Under the pieces are notes generated by a model. That model ran no database searches, was not told the origin of the DNA, and was given only the letters and a program-made list of their open reading frames with translations. From positions 186,001-250,000 of the forward strand of contig JAUTXW010004489.1 in assembly GCA_030620095.1 (NCBI GenBank): a DNA stretch of 64,000 bases, given 5' to 3'. A program made the position numbers and the translations under genes. Source of the DNA: Kuschelorhynchus macadamiae (Eukaryota > Arthropoda > Insecta > Coleoptera > Curculionidae). Below are positions 59,003 through 64,000 of this stretch, piece by piece. Each line of letters starts with the position of its first letter. The stretch's first letter is position 1.

Positions 59003-59875
59003 TTGAAATATGAGGCAGTAATCTACAGCCGAAAAGTCTCAAGAACTATGTATATCACCTTGTTGCAAGCGAAATTAAAAGTAGCGCCATTAAAACAGAA
59101 GACTACGGTGCCAAAATTAAAGCTCTGCGCAGCCATACTATTAGCAGAACTGATGAAAAAGACAGTTAATGTCTTCCGCATCAATATTGTGACAATGCAT
59201 GCGTGGACAAATTACGCTAGGATGTATAAGGGACGACCCTCTGCGATGGAAGACCATTGTAGTCAATAGTCTCCGAAATATCCAGATGAATTATTATTAT
59301 ACACATTAATTAAACAATTTCGTAAACCTAATCTCCCGAGAAACCGATCTCATCACTCTAAAAGACTTAGCTCTTTTGTGTAAAGATTCACCCTGGCTGT
59401 CAATAAAAGAGCAATGGTCGAAAGCAGAGATCCCCAAAGGTGACAAGGAAGTGAAATGTTGCCATCAAACGTGTATAGAAATTCAACTGGTGCCGATTTT
59501 GCAGAAGATTCCGGAAAAATCCTCCCAGAAGCACTAACATCAGTAACCCATGAAGAAATTAATAGCACACTGATAGCAATAATAAAATGCCTTCAGTCGT
59601 ATGAATTCAAGCAAGAAAAAACTACATTAGCCGAAAAGGGAAAAGCAAATAAAAAGAGCAAACTACTAAATTCTAACCCAATCCTAGATCAATGGCATAA
59701 TGCGAGTAGGAGGAAAATTAAGAAATGCATCAATTCCTTACCACCAAAAGCATGCCATCATTCTCCCCAGGCATAATCACTAACAGATCAATACTTATTT
59801 ATAGAAGCACACTAACGAGTAAAGATAATAAAACGTGCTCCGCAGCTTTAGGACGATATTTGTGGTGAAACCGGA
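59003..59875 (+). pseudogene. BEL/Pao pol fragment: RNase H region to integrase zinc-binding start
   Basis: The first part reads LLQAKLKVAPLKQKTTVPKL and KLCAAILLAEL, the BEL/Pao signature after the RT (APLK...P+LEL-type motif, 59058-59152). After stops comes a WLSIKEQW block (59390-59420) and, near 59700, RVGGKLRNASIPYHQKHAII, which opens the BEL integrase zinc-binding region. Several frames are used. A second piece of BEL integrase at 62290-62780 may be the same element, with the LINE 60140-61868 inserted between. Confidence 0.75.
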
Positions 59876-60139
59876 ACTTTAAAAGTTATTCCTGTCACAA
59901 CCGCTGTGTCTTAGTGTTCTAGATAGTTGTTCAAATTTACGTGTTTGCATCAAGATTACATACGTCTAATTTTAATTAAAAGTAATCTCTTGCCAGATAA
60001 ACTGACTTTTTTAGTCAATACACGACGATAAAGCTGCAGTTGTTGCTTGTATAAGTTCGTTTGAATCGATAGATCATACGTTAACCTTAGAAACTAAACT
60101 TATATATAAGCTTAACCTTAAGAAATAAACATATTTCCA

Positions 60140-61868
60140 AAGTTTGTTCCATCAGATCGAAGTAAAATTGAATGAAAAATTAGAAAAGTTAATCAACAAA
60201 ATGGACGACGTATATAATTCCCTCAAAAACTTACTTCACCAGTATACGAGAATACTGAGACAATCTTGAAAACACAGGAAAGGATTGACTTACTTAATGA
60301 GCGCATGAGAAGAAATAATATTCGAATTTGTGGCATTGAGGACAGTTACATTTACATTCCCATTAAGTGTTATTTATTTAATAAATAATGAATATGAAAT
60401 ATTTATTTCCAAGGTATCATCATTGGAAAATTTAGTTTTCATAGCTTTGCGGAGAGCATGTGTACTACCTTTACCTAAATATTTTAAAAATTGATTGAAG
60501 AATATATTGAATGGTAGCGCGCTTAACTTCTCAATTTTAATATACGTTCGCTGTATTCTAGTTTCCTTCCATTCTCTGATTTAACTGATAGGGAATAAAT
60601 TGATATCGTTGGCTGTCGAAAACTTGGCTTCGGAGTGAAATTACGGACTCTGAATTAAAAATCGTAGAATATCAATTGTTTTGAGTAGACCATTTCAATG
60701 GAAAATTACTGGATCGCCCGCAGTAATGCTATGGCTTGAAACATATTTGGATACATTAGATACATATAAAATTAAATGGTAACAACATTTATTTTTGTTC
60801 TGTTTATAGGCCACCTAATTTAAATCTCAAATCATGTTTGGAAGATTTAGAAAAAATACTAACGTGACCCATGTTAACTGTTACAAATAAAATTACACTA
60901 CAAAAAATTCAGCTCAAAAGCGTTTGCGTTTTTGTTAGGGCATACGGAAGTATGCTCATATTGCCTCGGCTCTAATAAATTCTGGATAGTTTAATATCAA
61001 TTGACGGTATTGTTTACGTTTGTCAAACCTCGTTTATAAAATGAATAAAGTGCAGATGCCAAAATGCCAGGTTGCTAAACGTATTAAGGGTAGTGATGTG
61101 CATCCTAGGCATACCAGACATCGCCATCTCTACAATGCTCCTATGGAGCTCCTAATGGAGCCCTCATTACGCTGTTCACATTCAGAAGATTGAGAGGGTG
61201 CAGAATAGATATCTCAGGCTAATAGCATATAAATCTGGCATATCGGGGGAGCAAGTTGACTACCAGGATATTTGCAGTAGATTTAGAATTCCTTTACTTT
61301 CTAAAAAAAGAGAATATCTGGACATATGTTTGTTTCATGCAATGTTAAATGGCACCATTGCAGCTCCTGACCTGCTTGCCCGGATTGGTTTATCAGCCCC
61401 AACACGAACTACCCGTTCCCAGAATCTATATAATATACAATTTCACCGTACAAACGTTGGCCAGAATTCTGCATTAACAAGGATGTTAAGGCTGTGTTAT
61501 GCTATAGATCTTGGCATGGATTTCTTCATGGACTCTAACAATTGTTTTAAAAATAAATTAAAAAAACAGTTTTGTCTTGATTTGGGCACATGCATATGCA
61601 AATCACATTTAATTTTTGTACATGTGTATTACTCTATTTTTAATACTTATGTGTATACATGTATATATAGATCATAGTGGTATCATACTTAAGTCAGGCT
61701 CATCATTGAATGTTTAAATAAATTACTAAACTGTAGGAAATTAAGCTGACACATAATCCGAAATTTTTTTTCTAAAACCTGTTATCACTATCAAGTTAAG
61801 CTATTGTCATAGTTTTTTAATCGTAAATGTTTCATTTCATTTCATTTTCATTCAATTTCATTTCAAAG
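60140..61868 (+). pseudogene. LINE with ORF1, endonuclease and tail but no RT
   Basis: ORF1 shows a coiled-coil end with ERIDLLNERMRRNNIRICGI (about 60275-60340). Endonuclease scraps follow: WLRSEITDSELKIVEYQLF (about 60625-60680) and YRPPNLNLKSCLEDLEKIL (about 60805-60860). The next recognisable part is the ORF2 C-terminus in the open frame 61198-61677: MQNRYLRLIAYKSGI, SKKREYLDICLFHAMLNGTI, RTNVGQNSALTRMLRL. RT motifs are absent. The element ends in a (TTTCA)n-like tail at 61830-61865. It splits the BEL/Pao remnant. Confidence 0.8.
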
Positions 61869-62289
61869 CACAAAACTTCAATATTTCGTCGATCCTCCAC
61901 GTTTAACGCTATACCATTGACCATTCTTGGTTTTACAAAACTTAAAAGACATTTAAGGTAGCAAAAAGGCTAAGCTTTACAAAACATAATTTTTCTTTCT
62001 TTCTTTCTTTTTTCCTTTTTCTTTTATGCAACGTTGCATGGAAAGAATATAGGTATATGTTCATAAGTATATTTTTAATAGTACGCTGTGACTTTTTTCC
62101 TTTAATTCGTATTTTGTTTCTGATATTATTGTTACTTTAATATTTTTTAATTAGTGGTAGTAGGTCTCAGTGGTTAGAATAGCACTGCTAGACCTCTCCA
62201 CCATAATGTAAAATTTCTTTTTGTGTATTATTTTTCTTGAAAAAATAAATGGCTTGTTTATTTATTATCTAACAATCTATCTTTCACAT
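61869..62289. other. Non-coding; probable truncated LINE 3' end with a tRNA-like word
   Basis: Near 62167-62195 is TCTCAGTGGTTAGAATAGCA, like a tRNA D-arm/A box, followed by CACTGCTAGACC. Downstream GAAAAAATAAATGGCTTG looks like a LINE 3' end with a polyadenylation signal. No complete tRNA fold can be drawn. A short TTTC array lies at about 61996-62012. Confidence 0.4.
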
Positions 62290-62780
62290 ATAAGTAAGAA
62301 AAAAGAAAGTTTTGGATTATCAATGCAAAAAAGGCTATGAGAGCCATAATTGGCAAATGCATCACATGTCTGTGGTACAAGCAACAAATGGCAAAACAAA
62401 TAGGCAATTTACCTGCATAAAGAGTGACACCATCATCCTCCTTCATCTACACCGACATTGACTATAAAGGGCCAATACAAGTTAGATCATCCAAACGAAG
62501 AAGTCGCAAGTTTTACACGGGTCCTTATATGCTTATAAACCAAAGTACTACGTTTGGAAATAGTTAGTGACATGACAAAGGAGGCGTTTTTGGCAGCATT
62601 TTGACGATTTACAGCCCGCATGGAACAGTCAACTGACATTTGCAGAGACAATGGAACAACCTTGTGTGCGGCGTCCATCAAGTGGAAAAAAAAATCATTA
62701 AAATCAACCAGCAACCGGAGGTTCAAGAGACTCTTAACAGCTCATCGGTATCAAATGGCACTTCATTCCGCTACTCGCAC
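62290..62780 (+). pseudogene. BEL/Pao integrase fragment
   Basis: GKCITCLWYKQQMAKQIGNL gives the C-x2-C of the zinc-binding domain. YTDIDYKGPIQVRSSKRRSR opens the catalytic core with its first Asp, and after frameshifts SDMTKEAFLAAF and RRPSSG-type parts follow to about 62780. Order and spacing are those of BEL/Pao integrases. It probably continues the element begun at 59003. Confidence 0.78.
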
Positions 62781-63544
62781 CACATTATAGATCAAGACTT
62801 TGATTTGTAAACCTGATTGGATGGTTTTATTTATGCCAACCTTACATGGCTATCCTGTCAATGTAAAATATAATTTTAAGTGCGAGTACATAGTGGCGAA
62901 ATTTTCAAAATAATACAAAATCGGAAACACAAAATCGGCGAATCAAGATGGCACTGAAAATGGTGCAGTCAAGCTAACTTCATCGTGCAAGAGAAGAAAT
63001 ACCACATAACTATTGACGTTATCCATCATAGTGGTAGTTATGGTACTGTTGGTTGCCATTAAATGTTTCCAAATTTATAAGAAAAATCTCAATAAGCAGT
63101 GGCAAAGAAATTTGGCAGGAAACGTAGTGGTCGCAACAAATAAGACCACCCTGAGTGAAGTATAACTGTTATGGCCATGAAGTGAAAAGTCGAGGAAAAT
63201 AGTGAAAATTCTGAGATAGTGACAATTTTATGCACAGGCAACTTTATAATTGTTTTATTTTTGTTGTCAATTTTTTAAAAAAATACTCCTACTTCTTTCC
63301 ATATATTATTTCGTATTATTTAAGATGCCTTTCTTTTTAATTTTAAAATATTAAAGTTTTATTTATTTATACATTTAATACTAAGGTTCATTCATTTATA
63401 TATTTTATATGCGCACGGGGGGATCATGTATTTGCAAGTAGTAGGTTTTTCTTATTTTTATCAACAGTACCACGTTTAATAGATAATAGTAGTATATTCT
63501 AAAATGGCATTGCCTTAATGTCTGTCACGTGGGAAAAACTTTCT
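62781..63544. other. No gene recognised
   Basis: Possibly the 3' part of the BEL/Pao element. Poor coding signal, no LTR pair found. Confidence 0.4.
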
Positions 63545-64000
63545 GAAGCTGACTGATATTAAAAAGGAAGTCGCTAACCAGGCTAAACGTGCGCTCAAAA
63601 AGAAAGTACCTAAAAGTCTTACTGTAGAGCGAGACATACGCGACAAATCTAGTTAAACTTTTTAATGAACTTATAGGTATGTTTATAAAAAATTAGGACT
63701 CTTTAAGTAATGATCAAATATCGCTAGTAAAATTATACCACAAAAAGCACAGGAAAATTTGCAATAATTTTTAGATTACCTTGGAATCTTTAAACATAAC
63801 TGAGAAGGGCATAGAGAAAACGCAACTTTTATAAACTTGCCTATCAGGGAAAGCTCGCGATATATACAAATGAAGACTCAACTGACGACATAATTTCACG
63901 CTTAAAAAATGGTATAAAGTGCGAAAGTTCTAGGTTAATAACATCGAAACTATTTAGTTTAAAACAAAATAGCAAAGATCCGGCAATATACTACAATATT
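63545..64000 (+). pseudogene. LTR-retroelement gag fragment, runs off the window
   Basis: Pieces in shifting frames read ANQAKRALKKKVPKSLTVER, LVKLYHKKHRKICNNF and, best preserved, GKARDIYTNEDSTDDIISRL then KNGIKCESSRLITSKLFSLK. The G-K-A-R and K-x-L-x-x-x-K-Q-x pattern is that of gypsy/errantivirus-type Gag. Stops and shifts occur at about 63655, 63700 and 63825. The 3' side is beyond the window, so I cannot tell whether pol follows. Confidence 0.65.

Noticed and set aside
62167..62200. tRNA-like A box
   Set aside because: No acceptor, anticodon or T arm can be folded; fits better as part of a LINE 3' region.

Overview
This window is a stretch of an arthropod nuclear genome, most likely an insect. 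It is A+T-rich, has spliceosomal introns, and most of it is decayed transposable elements (TEs). No bacterial-style operons, rRNA, reliable tRNA or CRISPR were seen. The insect assignment is inference, from the mix of Jockey/I-type LINEs, Penelope-like elements, an env-bearing errantivirus-like gypsy, BEL/Pao, hAT and Maverick/Polinton remnants.

Only one host gene is supported. It is on the + strand and represented by three phase-compatible exons: 5526-5687 (phase 0 to 0), 27048-27180 (phase 0 to 1) and 49484-50703 (terminal, with stop). All three have good splice sites. They encode coiled-coil segments followed by a ~405-residue acidic/serine-rich C-terminus that I cannot name. The rest of the window is the 5' flank or intron, two introns of about 21.4 and 22.3 kb, and the 3' flank.

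Layout. 1-5234: RNase H-bearing LINE with broken ORFs. 5930-8448: hAT element with exact TIR and an 8-bp target duplication but a ruined transposase. 9.0-10.2 kb: Penelope-like element with a hammerhead-like motif. 10981-11146: TTAA-flanked foldback MITE. 11467-19605: gypsy/errantivirus-like element (LTR, primer-binding site, hairpin-array leader, integrase, env, inverted LTR piece), split by a 4.3-kb insertion of unknown class that encodes a 31-residue tandem-repeat protein. 20.1-24.5 kb: three LINE pieces. 24.9-34.3 kb: retroelement scraps, a hammerhead-like motif and two more LINE pieces. 34.4-42.1 kb: gypsy-type fragments around an unclassified repeat-encoded gene. 42126-43096: hAT-like MITE with TATCGATA subterminal sites. 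46.8-48.9 kb: second Penelope-like element and LINE endonuclease. 51.0-53.8 kb: tandem-repeat elements. 54.9-59.0 kb: Maverick/Polinton capsid-gene remnants with a LINE nested inside. 59.0-62.8 kb: BEL/Pao pol split by another LINE. 63.5 kb to the end: LTR-element gag running off the window.

The most notable signals are the covarying hairpin repeats in the gypsy leader, the unknown 31-residue-repeat insertion, recurrent loss of the reverse-transcriptase core in LINE copies, hammerhead-like motifs, a DRE-like site cluster in a hAT MITE, and an exact 24-bp inverted repeat inside a decayed capsid gene. Everything rests on reading the sequence and on family knowledge; no database search was possible.
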